A DNA stretch of 64,000 bases from Pseudomonas sp. R-28-1W-6 (GCF_009799925.1 NZ_WELK01000001.1:840815-904814), one strand, 5' to 3'; counted from the stretch's first letter, positions 39,049 to 49,274 are shown. Notes: a model not told the origin generated them from the sequence alone. Translations and numbers: made by a program.

Positions 39049-40185
39049 ATGGCAGACAAGAACACAGGTGTGGTGATGGCCGAGAATGCTTCCAACGATG
39101 TACTGGTCAGTTTTCGTGGCGTGCAGAAGAGCTACGACGGCGAGAACCTGATCGTCAAAGACCTCAACCTGGATATTCGCAAAGGCGAATTCCTCACCCT
39201 GCTCGGGCCGTCCGGCTCGGGCAAGACCACCAGCCTGATGATGCTGGCCGGCTTCGAGACGCCCACCGCCGGCGAGATCCTGCTCGGTGGCCGGGCGATC
39301 AACAACGTGCCGCCGCACAAGCGCGACATCGGCATGGTGTTCCAGAACTACGCGCTGTTCCCGCACATGACGGTGGCCGAGAACCTGGCCTTCCCGCTCA
39401 GCGTGCGCGGCATGAACAAGACCGACTGCAGCGAGCGGGTCAAGCGCGCGCTGTCCATGGTGCAGCTCGACAAGTTCCGCAACCGCTACCCGGCGCAGCT
39501 CTCCGGCGGCCAGCAGCAGCGTGTGGCCCTGGCCCGCGCGCTGGTGTTCGAGCCGCAGCTGGTGCTGATGGACGAGCCGCTCGGCGCGCTGGACAAGCAG
39601 CTGCGCGAGCACATGCAGATGGAGATCAAGCACATCCACCAGCGCCTGGGCGTGACCGTGGTCTACGTGACCCACGACCAGGGCGAGGCGCTGACCATGT
39701 CCGACCGCGTGGCGGTGTTCCACCAGGGCGAGATCCAGCAGATCGCCCCGCCGCGCGACCTCTACGAGGCGCCGAAGAACACCTTCGTGGCCAACTTCAT
39801 CGGCGAGAACAACCGCATCAGCGGCCAGCTGCTCAGCCGCGACGGCGAGCGCTGCGTGGTCGGCCTGACCCGCGGCGAGAAGGTCGAGGCGCTGGCGGTC
39901 AACGTCGGTGCCCCCGGCGAGCCGGTGACCCTGTCGATCCGCCCCGAGCGCGTGCGCCTCAATGGCGCCAGCGAGCAGTGCGCCAACCGCTTCTCCGGGC
40001 GGGTGGTGGAGTTCATCTACCTGGGCGACCACGTGCGCATCCGCATGGAGGTGTGTGGCAAGCCCGATTTCTTCGTCAAGCAGCCGATCGCCGAGCTCGA
40101 TCCCGCCATGGGCGTGGGCGATGTGGTGCCGCTTGGCTGGCATGTGGAACACGTCCGCGCGCTCGACCCGCTGATCGCGGAGTGA
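39049..40185 (+). CDS. agtA: ABC transporter ATP-binding protein, polyamine/opine class (AgtA type)
   Basis: 378 residues; Walker A GPSGSGKTT, the Q-loop MVFQNYALFPHMTV, signature LSGGQQQRVALARAL, Walker B VLMDEPLGALD and H-loop THD, followed by a C-terminal TOBE domain (about 290-370). PotA-like. The ATG at 39049 has no clear ribosome site; the ATG at 39076 (MAENASND), with AGG 7 bp upstream, is an alternative giving 369 residues. It powers import through the two permeases downstream. By synteny with PA0603 the substrates are probably GABA and 5-aminovalerate; by sequence class alone one would say polyamine. Confidence 0.88.
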   Translation: MADKNTGVVMAENASNDVLVSFRGVQKSYDGENLIVKDLNLDIRKGEFLTLLGPSGSGKTTSLMMLAGFETPTAGEILLGGRAINNVPPHKRDIGMVFQNYALFPHMTVAENLAFPLSVRGMNKTDCSERVKRALSMVQLDKFRNRYPAQLSGGQQQRVALARALVFEPQLVLMDEPLGALDKQLREHMQMEIKHIHQRLGVTVVYVTHDQGEALTMSDRVAVFHQGEIQQIAPPRDLYEAPKNTFVANFIGENNRISGQLLSRDGERCVVGLTRGEKVEALAVNVGAPGEPVTLSIRPERVRLNGASEQCANRFSGRVVEFIYLGDHVRIRMEVCGKPDFFVKQPIAELDPAMGVGDVVPLGWHVEHVRALDPLIAE

Positions 40186-40229
40186 GTGCTTCAGCGCAAT
40201 ACCAACCCTGCACCGTGGAGAGAACAACA

Positions 40230-41270
40230 ATGAGCAAACTGCACAGCAACCTTCGCCTCGGCGCCCTGGCCCTCGGCCTGGCCTGCGCCGGCCAGGCGGC
40301 CGCCGCCGACCTGACGGTGATTTCCTTCGGTGGCGCCAACAAGGAGGCGCAGACCAAGGCCTTCTACCAGCCGTGGGAAGCGGCCGGCAAAGGCAAGGTG
40401 ATCGCCGGCGAATATAACGGCGAGATGGCCAAGGTCAAAGCCATGGTCGACACCAACAGCGTGTCGTGGAACCTGGTGGAAGTGGAGTCGCCGGAACTGG
40501 CCCGCGGCTGTGACGAAGGTCTGTTCGAGGAAATCGACCCGGCCCTGTTCGGCGATGCCTCCAACTTCATCGACGGCGCCGTGCAGCCATGCGGCGTGGG
40601 CTTCTTCGTGTGGTCCACGGTGCTCGCCTACAACGCCGACAAACTGGCCAGTGCCCCGGCCGGCTGGGCCGATTTCTGGGACGTGAAGAAATTCCCCGGC
40701 AAGCGCGGCCTGCGCAAGGGCGCCAAGTACACCCTGGAATTCGCCCTGATGGCCGACGGCGTGGCGGCGAAAGACGTCTACACCGTGCTCGCCACCCAGG
40801 AAGGCCAGGACCGTGCATTCAAGAAACTCGACGAGATCAAGCCGCACATCCAGTGGTGGGAAGCCGGCGCCCAGCCGCCGCAGTTCCTCGCCTCCGGCGA
40901 CGTGGTCATGAGCTCCGCCTACAACGGCCGCATCGCCGCCGTGCAGAAGGAAAGCAACCTGAAGGTGGTGTGGAACGGCGGCGTCTACGACTTCGACTCC
41001 TGGGCCATCCCGAAAGGTGCCAAGGACCTCGACGCGGCCAAGGCCTTCGCCGCCTTCACCGTGCAGCCTGAGCAGCAGAAGGTCTATTCGTCGAACATCG
41101 CCTACGGCCCGGCCAACAAGAACGCCGTGGCGCTGCTCGACAAGGGCCTGCTGGCGGACATGCCGACCACCCCGGAAAACATCGCCGGCCAGGTCGCCAT
41201 GAACGTGGCCTTCTGGGCCGACTTCGGCGAGCAGCTGGAACAGCGCTTCAACGCCTGGGCCGCCAAGTAA
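40230..41270 (+). CDS. agtB: ABC transporter substrate-binding protein (AgtB type)
   Basis: 346 residues from the ATG at 40230, after a GGAG-like site. Signal peptide NLRLGALALGLACAGQAAAA, then a PotD-like binding protein starting LTVISFGGANKEAQTKAFYQPWE. The substrate loop features VVMSSAYNGRIAAVQKE and VVWNGGVYDFDSWAIPKGAKD are typical of polyamine-class binding proteins. It captures the substrate in the periplasm for the AgtCD permease. A double-hairpin repeat follows its stop codon and may stabilise its message relative to the permease genes. Confidence 0.88.
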   Translation: MSKLHSNLRLGALALGLACAGQAAAADLTVISFGGANKEAQTKAFYQPWEAAGKGKVIAGEYNGEMAKVKAMVDTNSVSWNLVEVESPELARGCDEGLFEEIDPALFGDASNFIDGAVQPCGVGFFVWSTVLAYNADKLASAPAGWADFWDVKKFPGKRGLRKGAKYTLEFALMADGVAAKDVYTVLATQEGQDRAFKKLDEIKPHIQWWEAGAQPPQFLASGDVVMSSAYNGRIAAVQKESNLKVVWNGGVYDFDSWAIPKGAKDLDAAKAFAAFTVQPEQQKVYSSNIAYGPANKNAVALLDKGLLADMPTTPENIAGQVAMNVAFWADFGEQLEQRFNAWAAK

Positions 41271-41282
41271 GTTGGTAACACC

Positions 41283-41341
41283 CCCTCTCCTGCGGGAGAG
41301 GGTCTGGGGATGAGGGCTGGCGCCTGGGGCGCACCCTCATC
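41283..41341. repeat. Double-hairpin intergenic repeat
   Basis: Hairpin one is CCCTCTCC/GGAGAGGG (41283-41302) and hairpin two is GATGAGGG/CCCTCATC (41309-41316 with 41334-41341). Two adjacent palindromes of this CCCTCTCC...GATGAGGG type are a common dispersed element in proteobacterial genomes. It lies between agtB and agtC inside the operon. Confidence 0.75.
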
Positions 41342-41387
41342 TCTTTTTTCCTGCCGCCTCGCGCGGCCAGATTTAGCGGAGCTAGCA

Positions 41388-42635
41388 ATGGCTGAAACCG
41401 TCTCCCTCACCGAATTCGCCGGGCTCACCCTGAAGCAGAAGCTGGCGCGTGCCGAGCGGATCAACCGCCTCAAGGCGCAGGGCCTGATCCTGCCACTGCT
41501 GGTGTTCCTCGTGGTGGTGTTCCTCCTGCCGATCGGCATCCTGCTCTACAAGAGCGTGGAAAACCCCGAAGTGGTGCGCAGCCTGCCGCGTACCGTGGAG
41601 GCGATCGCCGCCTGGGATGGCCGTGGCCTGCCGGAAGAGGCGGCCTACAAGGCCCTCAGCCTCGACCTGGGCGAGGCGCGCAAGAACCAGACCATCGGTG
41701 ACCTGTCCAAGCGCCTGAACATGGAGCTGGCCGGCTACCGCAGCCTGATGGCCAAGACCGGTCGCGCGCTGCCGTTCAAGCAGGAGCCGGCCTCCTACAA
41801 GGATGCCCTGGAAACCATCGACGAGCGCTGGGGCGACCCGGCCTACTGGCAGGTGATCCGCCGCAACGACAGCGCCTTTACCGCCTACTACCTGCTGGCG
41901 GCCCTCGATCACCGCATCGACGACCTCGGCGAGCTGGCTCCGGCCACCCCGGACCAGGCCATCTACCTGGACATCTTCGCCCGCACCTTCTGGATGAGCC
42001 TGGTGATCACCGCCATCTGCCTGGTGCTGGCCTATCCGCTGGCCTACCTGCTGGCCAACCTGCCGACCCGTACCAGCAACCTGCTGATGATCCTGGTGCT
42101 GCTGCCGTTCTGGACCTCGATCCTGGTGCGGGTGGCGGCGTGGATCGTGCTGCTGCAGTCGGGCGGGTTGATCAACGGCGCGCTGATGGCCATGGGCATC
42201 ATCGACGAGCCATTGCAGCTGGTGTTCAACCGCACCGGGGTCTACGTGGCGATGGTGCACATCATGCTGCCGTTCATGATCCTGCCGATCTACAGCGTGA
42301 TGAAGGGCATCTCGCCGAGCTACATGCGTGCCGCCATCTCGCTGGGCTGCCACCCCTTCGCCAGCTTCTGGCGGGTGTACTTCCCGCAGACCCTGGCCGG
42401 CGTCGGCGCCGGTAGCCTGCTGGTGTTCATCCTGTCGATCGGCTACTACATCACCCCGGCCCTGCTGGGCAGCCCGAGCGACCAGATGATCAGCTACTTC
42501 GTTGCCTTCTACACCAACACCACCATCAACTGGGGCATGGCCACGGCCCTCGGCGGCCTGCTGTTGCTGGCCACCATGCTGCTCTATGTGGTGTACAGCT
42601 GGCTGGTGGGCGCTAGCCGCCTGCGTCTGGGTTGA
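41388..42635 (+). CDS. agtC: ABC transporter permease, PotB class (AgtC type)
   Basis: 415 residues from the ATG at 41388, with GGAG 6 bp upstream; the frame is open further up through the hairpin repeat. One N-terminal membrane helix (ILPLLVFLVVVFLLPIGILLY) is followed by an unusually long periplasmic region of ~150 residues (about 58-205), then five helices and the EAA-type loop (MRAAISLGCHPFASFWRVYFP). Typical PotB proteins are ~280-300 residues, so the insert is a distinguishing feature of this subfamily. It forms the import channel with AgtD. Confidence 0.87.
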   Translation: MAETVSLTEFAGLTLKQKLARAERINRLKAQGLILPLLVFLVVVFLLPIGILLYKSVENPEVVRSLPRTVEAIAAWDGRGLPEEAAYKALSLDLGEARKNQTIGDLSKRLNMELAGYRSLMAKTGRALPFKQEPASYKDALETIDERWGDPAYWQVIRRNDSAFTAYYLLAALDHRIDDLGELAPATPDQAIYLDIFARTFWMSLVITAICLVLAYPLAYLLANLPTRTSNLLMILVLLPFWTSILVRVAAWIVLLQSGGLINGALMAMGIIDEPLQLVFNRTGVYVAMVHIMLPFMILPIYSVMKGISPSYMRAAISLGCHPFASFWRVYFPQTLAGVGAGSLLVFILSIGYYITPALLGSPSDQMISYFVAFYTNTTINWGMATALGGLLLLATMLLYVVYSWLVGASRLRLG

Positions 42636-42651
42636 TCAGGAGAACATCGAG

Positions 42652-43479
42652 ATGCTGAGTCCCTACAAATCGCCGATCGAACGCGCCTGGTTCTGGGCCC
42701 ACCGCAGCCTGTGCGCGCTGGTGCTGCTGTTCCTGATCCTGCCGGTGCTGGTGATCATTCCGCTGTCGTTCAACTCCGGCAGCTTCCTGGTCTACCCGCT
42801 GCAGGGCTTCTCCCTGCGCTGGTACGCCGACTTCTTCGGCTCGGCCGAGTGGATGCGCTCGCTGACCAACAGCATGATCGTCGCCCCGGCGGCCACCGTG
42901 CTGGCCATGGTCTTCGGCACCCTGGCGTCGATCGGCCTGACCCGTGGCGAGTTCCGCGGCAAGGCCCTGGTGATGAGCCTGGTGATTTCGCCGATGGTGG
43001 CGCCGGTGGTCATAGTCGGGGTGGCCAGCTATCTGTTCTTCGCCCCGATGGGCTTCGGCAACAGCTACCTGGGGCTGATCCTGGTGCACGCGGTGCTCGG
43101 TGTGCCGTTCGTCATCATCACCGTGTCGGCCACCCTGCAGGGCTTCAACTACAACCTGGTGCGCGCCGCGGCCAGCCTGGGCGCCTCGCCGCTGACGACG
43201 TTCCGCCGGGTGACCCTGCCGCTGATCGCCCCTGGGGTGATTTCCGGCGCGCTGTTCGCCTTCGCCACCTCGTTCGACGAAGTGGTGGTGACCCTGTTCC
43301 TCGCCGGCCCGGAGCAGGCCACCCTGCCGCGGCAGATGTTCAGCGGCATCCGCGAGAACCTGTCGCCGACCATCGCCGCCGCGGCCACCCTGCTGATCGG
43401 CTTCTCCATCGTCATGCTGCTGACCCTGGAATGGCTGCGCGGGCGCAGCGAGAAGATGCGTACCGCCAACCCGGGCTGA
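42652..43479 (+). CDS. agtD: ABC transporter permease, PotC class (AgtD type)
   Basis: 275 residues from the ATG at 42652, after CAGGAG; the longer frame starts inside agtC. Six predicted membrane helices (LVLLFLILPVLVIIPLSF first) and the EAA-type loop RAAASLGASPLTTFRRVTLPLI. It partners AgtC in the importer and is the last gene of the operon. The 201 bp after it hold a palindromic repeat and the rpe upstream region. Confidence 0.88.
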   Translation: MLSPYKSPIERAWFWAHRSLCALVLLFLILPVLVIIPLSFNSGSFLVYPLQGFSLRWYADFFGSAEWMRSLTNSMIVAPAATVLAMVFGTLASIGLTRGEFRGKALVMSLVISPMVAPVVIVGVASYLFFAPMGFGNSYLGLILVHAVLGVPFVIITVSATLQGFNYNLVRAAASLGASPLTTFRRVTLPLIAPGVISGALFAFATSFDEVVVTLFLAGPEQATLPRQMFSGIRENLSPTIAAAATLLIGFSIVMLLTLEWLRGRSEKMRTANPG

Positions 43480-43483
43480 GTGA

Positions 43484-43579
43484 CGTAGGTTGGGCTGAGG
43501 CGCGTAGTGCCCGCAGCCCAGCGGCGGAGTTGCCTGCTGGCTCGCCTGCTGGGCTTCGCTGCGCTCAACCCGACCTACG
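43484..43579. repeat. Imperfect palindrome of the CGTAGGTTGGG family
   Basis: CGTAGGTTGGGCTGAG at the left faces CTCAACCCGACCTACG at the right (two G-T pairs), with further pairing of GCAGCCCAGC and GCTGGGC inside. It can fold into a long hairpin after agtD and could end or stabilise that transcript. Confidence 0.8.
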
Positions 43580-43680
43580 CGCTGCGACCAAGGTCGCAGC
43601 CACGGCCTGACATACGACAACTGCCTCGGCCGGCGACTCAGGCTACAATCGCGCCACCGTGATTCCGCCCTGAGGCCGCC

Positions 43681-44355
43681 ATGCAATCCTTCGCCATCGC
43701 CCCGTCGATTCTCTCCGCCGATTTCGCCCGCCTGGGCGAGGAAGTCGACAAGGTCCTCGCCGCCGGCGCCGACATCGTCCACTTCGACGTGATGGACAAC
43801 CACTACGTGCCCAACCTGACCATCGGCCCGATGGTCTGTGCGGCGCTGCGCAAGTACGGCATCACCGCGCCGATCGACGCGCACCTGATGGTCAAGCCGG
43901 TCGACCGCATCATCGGCGACTTCATCGAGGCCGGCGCCAGCTACATCACCTTCCACCCGGAAGCCAGCGAACACATCGACCGCTCGCTGCAGCTGATCAA
44001 GGACGGCGGCTGCAAGGCCGGCCTGGTGTTCAACCCGGCCACTCCGCTGGACGTGCTCAAGTACGTGATGGACAAGGTCGACATGATCCTGCTGATGAGC
44101 GTCAACCCCGGCTTCGGCGGGCAGAAGTTCATTCCCGGCACCCTGGACAAGCTGAAAGAAGCGCGTGCGCTGATCGACGCCAGCGGCCGTGAAATCCGCC
44201 TGGAGATCGATGGCGGGGTCAACGTGCAGAACATTGGCGCCATCGCCGCGGCGGGTGCCGACACCTTCGTCGCCGGCTCGGCGATCTTCAACCAGCCGGA
44301 CTACAAGACCGTGATCGACGCCATGCGTGCCGAACTGGCCCAGGTGCGTGGGTGA
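43681..44355 (+). CDS. rpe: Ribulose-phosphate 3-epimerase
   Basis: 224 residues. TIM-barrel epimerase with metal ligands in [17 protein letters not shown] and [12 protein letters not shown], the [13 protein letters not shown] loop and [12 protein letters not shown] near the end. It interconverts ribulose-5-phosphate and xylulose-5-phosphate. First of the rpe-gph pair; the gph GTG overlaps its TGA stop. TACAAT at 43644 could be its -10 but no good -35 accompanies it. Confidence 0.97.
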   Translation: MQSFAIAPSILSADFARLGEEVDKVLAAGADIVHFDVMDNHYVPNLTIGPMVCAALRKYGITAPIDAHLMVKPVDRIIGDFIEAGASYITFHPEASEHIDRSLQLIKDGGCKAGLVFNPATPLDVLKYVMDKVDMILLMSVNPGFGGQKFIPGTLDKLKEARALIDASGREIRLEIDGGVNVQNIGAIAAAGADTFVAGSAIFNQPDYKTVIDAMRAELAQVRG

Positions 44356-45191
44356 CTCTCCTCCACGGGCTGTTCGGCGGCCAGCTGCCGCGCCTGGTGA
44401 TGTTCGACCTGGACGGCACCCTGGTCGACTCGGTGCCGGACCTGGCCGCCGCCGTCGATCGCATGCTGGTGCAGCTCGGGCGCCCGGCCGCGGGCATCGA
44501 GCGGGTGCGCGACTGGGTCGGTAATGGCGCGCGGGTGCTGGTGCGCCGCGCCCTGGCCGGCGATATCGAGCATGCCGGCGTCGGCGAGGCCGAGACCGAG
44601 CAGGCGCTGGAACTGTTCAACCAGGCCTATGCCGACTGCCACAGCCTGAGCCGGGTCTACCCGGGCGTCACCGCCAGCCTCAAGTGGCTGAAGAAACAGG
44701 GCGTGGAACTGGCGCTGATCACCAACAAGCCGGAGCGCTTCGTCGCCCCGCTGCTGGACGAGATGAAACTGGGCCGCTACTTCCGCTGGATCATCGGAGG
44801 CGACACCCTGCCGCAGCAGAAGCCGGACCCGGCGGCGCTGCTGCATGTGCTGCGCCTGGCCGGCATCGGTGCGCACGAGGCGCTGTTTATCGGCGACTCG
44901 CGCAACGACGTGCTGGCGGCCCAGGCTGCCGGCGTGCCCTGCGTGGCGCTGAGCTATGGCTACAACCACGGCCGGCCGATTGCCGAGGAAGGCCCGGCGG
45001 CGGTGCTCGACGATCTGCGCCAGCTGCTGCCCGACGGTTGCTTCGCGGCGGACGCTAAGCTAATGTCGGCTAATCCTTCCGCACACCCGCAGCCAAGAGA
45101 TCGCACCGTGGTGGCTCCCCGCAAACACTGGCTCAGCCGAGCCAACATGAAGATCCTCAAGGCCCTGGCCCGTTGGCGCTGGCGCGCCTGA
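44352..45191 (+). CDS. gph: Phosphoglycolate phosphatase, C-terminal tail overlaps the trp leader (GTG start)
   Basis: 279 residues from the GTG at 44352, overlapping rpe by 4 bp. HAD fold: [11 protein letters not shown] with the nucleophile Asp, LALITNKPE, the Lys of QQKPDP, and FIGDSRNDV. It removes phosphate from 2-phosphoglycolate formed in DNA repair. The phosphatase fold ends near LPDGCFAA (about residue 233); the remaining ~45 residues use codons rare for this genome (CTA, AAT, CCT) and contain, in frame, the Trp-rich segment [14 protein letters not shown] just before the stop. So either Gph has an extended tail, or this region is trp leader that happens to stay open. Confidence 0.9.
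   Translation: MTLLHGLFGGQLPRLVMFDLDGTLVDSVPDLAAAVDRMLVQLGRPAAGIERVRDWVGNGARVLVRRALAGDIEHAGVGEAETEQALELFNQAYADCHSLSRVYPGVTASLKWLKKQGVELALITNKPERFVAPLLDEMKLGRYFRWIIGGDTLPQQKPDPAALLHVLRLAGIGAHEALFIGDSRNDVLAAQAAGVPCVALSYGYNHGRPIAEEGPAAVLDDLRQLLPDGCFAADAKLMSANPSAHPQPRDRTVVAPRKHWLSRANMKILKALARWRWRA
45038..45066 (+). promoter_or_regulatory. Candidate trpE promoter inside the gph 3' end
   Basis: TTGCTT (45038-45043), a 17-bp spacer, and TAATGT (45061-45066). It sits where base composition drops, at the end of the phosphatase fold, about 75 nt before the leader-peptide ATG. Confidence 0.5.
45147..45191 (+). CDS. trpL: Putative trp leader peptide (14 residues, Arg-Trp-Arg-Trp)
   Basis: ATG at 45147, sequence [14 protein letters not shown], stop at 45189-45191, with two Trp codons at 45174 and 45180 and a third Trp codon upstream at 45129. 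Leader peptides of this kind sense charged tRNA-Trp: ribosomes stalled at Trp codons change the downstream RNA fold. Attenuation of trpE is known in Pseudomonas putida. It is in the same frame as gph and shares its stop codon, so ribosomes finishing gph could also read it. Its own ribosome site is weak (GAGCC). Confidence 0.6.
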   Translation: MKILKALARWRWRA

Positions 45192-45196
45192 TCGAG

Positions 45197-45270
45197 TGTG
45201 GCCGGCTTGCCGGCGCGTGTTGCGTACCCCTACTGTTTGATTCCCGGAGGCCATCGGGCTTCCGGCCACA
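45197..45270 (+). promoter_or_regulatory. Candidate trpE attenuator with alternative pairings
   Basis: Segment A (TGTGGCCGG, 45197-45205) can pair with the GCCGGC at 45209-45214 or, over nine perfect bases, with segment D (CCGGCCACA, 45262-45270). Segment C (CCGGAGGCC, 45244-45252) can pair with GGCTTCCGG (45257-45265), which overlaps D. The fold choices exclude one another, as in attenuators. No U-run follows C:D, and D lies next to the AAGG before the trpE start, so the effect may be on translation or Rho rather than on a classical terminator. Confidence 0.5.
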
Positions 45271-45284
45271 AGGCTGACTCCATC

Positions 45285-46766
45285 ATGACCCGCGACGAAT
45301 TCCTGCGTTTGGCCGCCGACGGCTACAACCGCATCCCGCTTGCCTTCGAAACCCTGGCCGACTTCGACACCCCGCTGTCGATCTACCTGAAGCTGGCCGA
45401 CGCGGCCAACACCTACCTGCTGGAATCCGTGCAGGGCGGCGAGAAGTGGGGGCGCTTCTCCATCATCGGCCTGCAGGCGCGTACCGTGCTGCGCGCCCAC
45501 GGCCACCGGGTCAGCGTCAGCGTCGATGGCGTCGAGGTGGAGCGGCATGACGACTGCGCCGACCCGCTGGACTTCGTCGAGCAGTTCAAGGCGCGCTACA
45601 AGGTGCCGACCCTGGCCGGCCTGCCGCGTTTCAACGGCGGCCTGGTCGGCTACTTCGGCTACGACAGCGTGCGCTACGTCGAGACCAAGCTCGGCGCCAG
45701 CCTCAATCCGGACCCGCTGGGCACCCCGGATATCCTGCTGATGGTCTCCGACGCGGTGGTGGTATTCGACAACCTGGCCGGCAAGATGCACGCCATCGTC
45801 CTCGCCGACCCCAGCCAGGCCGATGCCTACGAACAAGGCCAGGCGCGCCTGGCGCAGTTGCTGGACAAGCTGCGCCAGCCGATCGCCCCGCGCCTGGGCG
45901 TCGACCTGGCCGCGCCGGCCGGCGCCGAGCCGGACTTCGTCTCCAGCTTCAAGCGCGACGACTACGAAGCCGCGGTGCTGGCGATCAAGGAATACATCCT
46001 GGCCGGCGACTGCATGCAGGTGGTGATTTCCCAGCGCATGTCGATCCCGTTCCGGGCCGCGCCGATCGACCTGTACCGCGCGCTGCGCTGCATCAACCCG
46101 ACGCCCTACATGTACTTCTTCAACTTCGGCGACTTCCATGTGGTCGGCAGCTCGCCGGAAGTGCTGGTGCGGGTCGAGGACAACCTGGTCACGGTGCGAC
46201 CGATCGCTGGCACCCGCCCGCGTGGCGCCAGCGAAGAGGCCGATCTGGAGCTGGAGAAGGACCTGCTGTCCGACGCCAAGGAGCTCGCCGAGCACCTGAT
46301 GCTGATCGACCTGGGGCGCAACGATGTCGGCCGCGTCGCCAGCACCGGTTCGGTGAAGGTCACCGAGCAGATGGTGATCGAGCGCTATTCCAACGTCATG
46401 CACATCGTCTCCAACGTCACCGGCCAGCTCAAGGAAGGCCTGTCGGCCATGGACGCCCTGCGCGCCATCCTGCCGGCCGGCACCCTCAGCGGTGCGCCGA
46501 AGGTGCGTGCCATGGAGATCATCGACGAGCTGGAGCCGGTCAAGCGCGGGGTCTACGGCGGTGCCGTGGGCTACCTGGCATGGAACGGCAACATGGACAC
46601 CGCGATTGCCATTCGTACCGCGGTGATCAAGGACGGCGAACTGCACGTGCAGGCCGGTGCCGGCATCGTCGCCGACTCGCAGCCGGCCCTGGAGTGGGAA
46701 GAAACCCTGAACAAGCGTCGCGCCATGTTCCGCGCGGTCAGCCTCGCCGAACAGTCCGTAAAGTAA
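45285..46766 (+). CDS. trpE: Anthranilate synthase component I
   Basis: 493 residues from the ATG at 45285 ([19 protein letters not shown]); a longer frame runs back into the leader. The N-terminal domain contains a feedback-site-like [18 protein letters not shown]; the chorismate-binding domain has [30 protein letters not shown], and [17 protein letters not shown]. It makes anthranilate from chorismate using ammonia from TrpG. Only 13 bp separate it from trpG. Confidence 0.98.
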   Translation: MTRDEFLRLAADGYNRIPLAFETLADFDTPLSIYLKLADAANTYLLESVQGGEKWGRFSIIGLQARTVLRAHGHRVSVSVDGVEVERHDDCADPLDFVEQFKARYKVPTLAGLPRFNGGLVGYFGYDSVRYVETKLGASLNPDPLGTPDILLMVSDAVVVFDNLAGKMHAIVLADPSQADAYEQGQARLAQLLDKLRQPIAPRLGVDLAAPAGAEPDFVSSFKRDDYEAAVLAIKEYILAGDCMQVVISQRMSIPFRAAPIDLYRALRCINPTPYMYFFNFGDFHVVGSSPEVLVRVEDNLVTVRPIAGTRPRGASEEADLELEKDLLSDAKELAEHLMLIDLGRNDVGRVASTGSVKVTEQMVIERYSNVMHIVSNVTGQLKEGLSAMDALRAILPAGTLSGAPKVRAMEIIDELEPVKRGVYGGAVGYLAWNGNMDTAIAIRTAVIKDGELHVQAGAGIVADSQPALEWEETLNKRRAMFRAVSLAEQSVK

Positions 46767-46779
46767 GGGAGCCTCCAAC

Positions 46780-47373
46780 ATGCTGCTGATGATCGACAAC
46801 TACGACTCCTTTACCTACAACGTGGTGCAGTACCTGGGCGAACTGGGTGCCGATGTCCATGTGATCCGCAACGACGAGCTCTCCATCGCCGAGATCGAGG
46901 CGCTGCAGCCCGAGCGCATCGTGGTCTCGCCCGGCCCGTGCACGCCGACCGAGGCCGGGGTGTCCATCGCGGCCATCCTGCACTTCGCCGGCAAGCTGCC
47001 GATCCTCGGCGTGTGCCTGGGCCACCAGAGCATCGGCCAGGCCTTCGGCGGCGATGTGGTGCGCGCGCGCCAGGTGATGCATGGCAAGACCAGCCCGGTG
47101 TTCCACGAGGACAAGGGCGTGTTCGCCGGCCTCAACCAGCCGCTGACCGTGACCCGCTATCATTCCCTGGTGGTCAAGCGCGAAACCCTGCCGGAGTGCC
47201 TGGAAGTCACCGCCTGGACCCAGCGCGAAGACGGCTCGGTGGACGAGATCATGGGCCTGCGCCACAAGACCCTGAACATCGAGGGCGTGCAGTTCCACCC
47301 GGAATCCATCCTCACCGAACAGGGCCACGAACTGTTCGCCAATTTCCTCAAGCAGAGCGGCGGGGTGCGCTGA
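46780..47373 (+). CDS. trpG: Anthranilate synthase component II (glutamine amidotransferase)
   Basis: 197 residues. Class I amidotransferase: [15 protein letters not shown] with the catalytic Cys, and [21 protein letters not shown] with the catalytic His and Glu. [14 protein letters not shown] is the usual start. It supplies ammonia to TrpE. It lies 13 bp after trpE and 1 bp before trpD, giving a contiguous trpE-G-D-C block. Confidence 0.98.
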   Translation: MLLMIDNYDSFTYNVVQYLGELGADVHVIRNDELSIAEIEALQPERIVVSPGPCTPTEAGVSIAAILHFAGKLPILGVCLGHQSIGQAFGGDVVRARQVMHGKTSPVFHEDKGVFAGLNQPLTVTRYHSLVVKRETLPECLEVTAWTQREDGSVDEIMGLRHKTLNIEGVQFHPESILTEQGHELFANFLKQSGGVR

Positions 47374-47374
47374 C

Positions 47375-48417
<1,043 letters not shown>

Positions 48418-48421
<4 letters not shown>

Positions 48422-49254
48422 GCATCCCCACCGTGCTGGAGAAGATCCTCGCCCGCAAGGCCGAGGAAGTGGCGGAGCGTCGTGCGCGCGTCGGTTTTGC
48501 CGAGGTCGAGGCGGCGGCGCGGGTTGCCGATGCGCCGCGCGGCTTCGCCCGTGCGCTGCTGGAGCAGGCGGCGCGTAAGGAAGCGGCGGTGATCGCCGAG
48601 GTGAAGAAGGCCTCGCCGAGCAAGGGCGTGCTGCGCGAGAACTTCGACCCGGCGCAGATCGCCCGCAGCTATGAGGCCGGCGGCGCGACCTGCCTGTCGG
48701 TACTCACCGATATCGACTTCTTCCAGGGCGCCGACGAATACCTGCAGCAGGCGCGCGCCGCCTGCAGCCTGCCGGTGATCCGCAAGGACTTCATGATCGA
48801 TCCCTACCAGATCGTCGAAGCCCGCGCCCTCGGCGCCGACTGCGTGCTGCTGATCGTTTCCGCCCTGGACGACGCGCGCATGGCCGAACTGGCCAGCGTG
48901 GCCAAGGATGTCGGCCTCGACGTGCTGGTCGAGGTGCACGACGGCGATGAGCTGGAGCGCGCGCTGAACACTCTGGACACGCCGCTGGTGGGCATCAACA
49001 ACCGCAGCCTGCACAGCTTCGAAGTGAACCTGGAAACCACCCTCGACCTGCTGCCGCGCGTGCCGCGCGATCGCCTGGTGATCACCGAGAGCGGCATCCT
49101 CAATCGCGCCGATGTCGAGCTGATGGAAATCAACGAGGTGTATGCCTTCCTGGTCGGCGAAGCCTTCATGCGTGCCGAGGAGCCGGGCAGCGAGCTGCGC
49201 CGCCTGTTCTTCCCGGAGAAGGGCCGGCTGGTGCTGGGCGCCGACCCGGACTGA
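48418..49254 (+). CDS. trpC: Indole-3-glycerol-phosphate synthase (GTG start)
   Basis: 278 residues from the GTG at 48418. TIM barrel with [36 protein letters not shown], and [19 protein letters not shown] monofunctional TrpC, as in all pseudomonads. It closes the indole ring. A strong terminator follows at 49275-49305, shared with vfr on the other strand. Confidence 0.98.
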
Positions 49255-49274
49255 TCGCCCGCCCTACACAGTCC

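Noticed and set aside
43644..43649. TACAAT as the rpe promoter -10
   Set aside because: No acceptable -35 at 16-18 bp; kept only as a remark under rpe.
46767..46779. Pyocin or prophage insertion between trpE and trpG
   Set aside because: The gap is 13 bp and contains only the trpG ribosome site.
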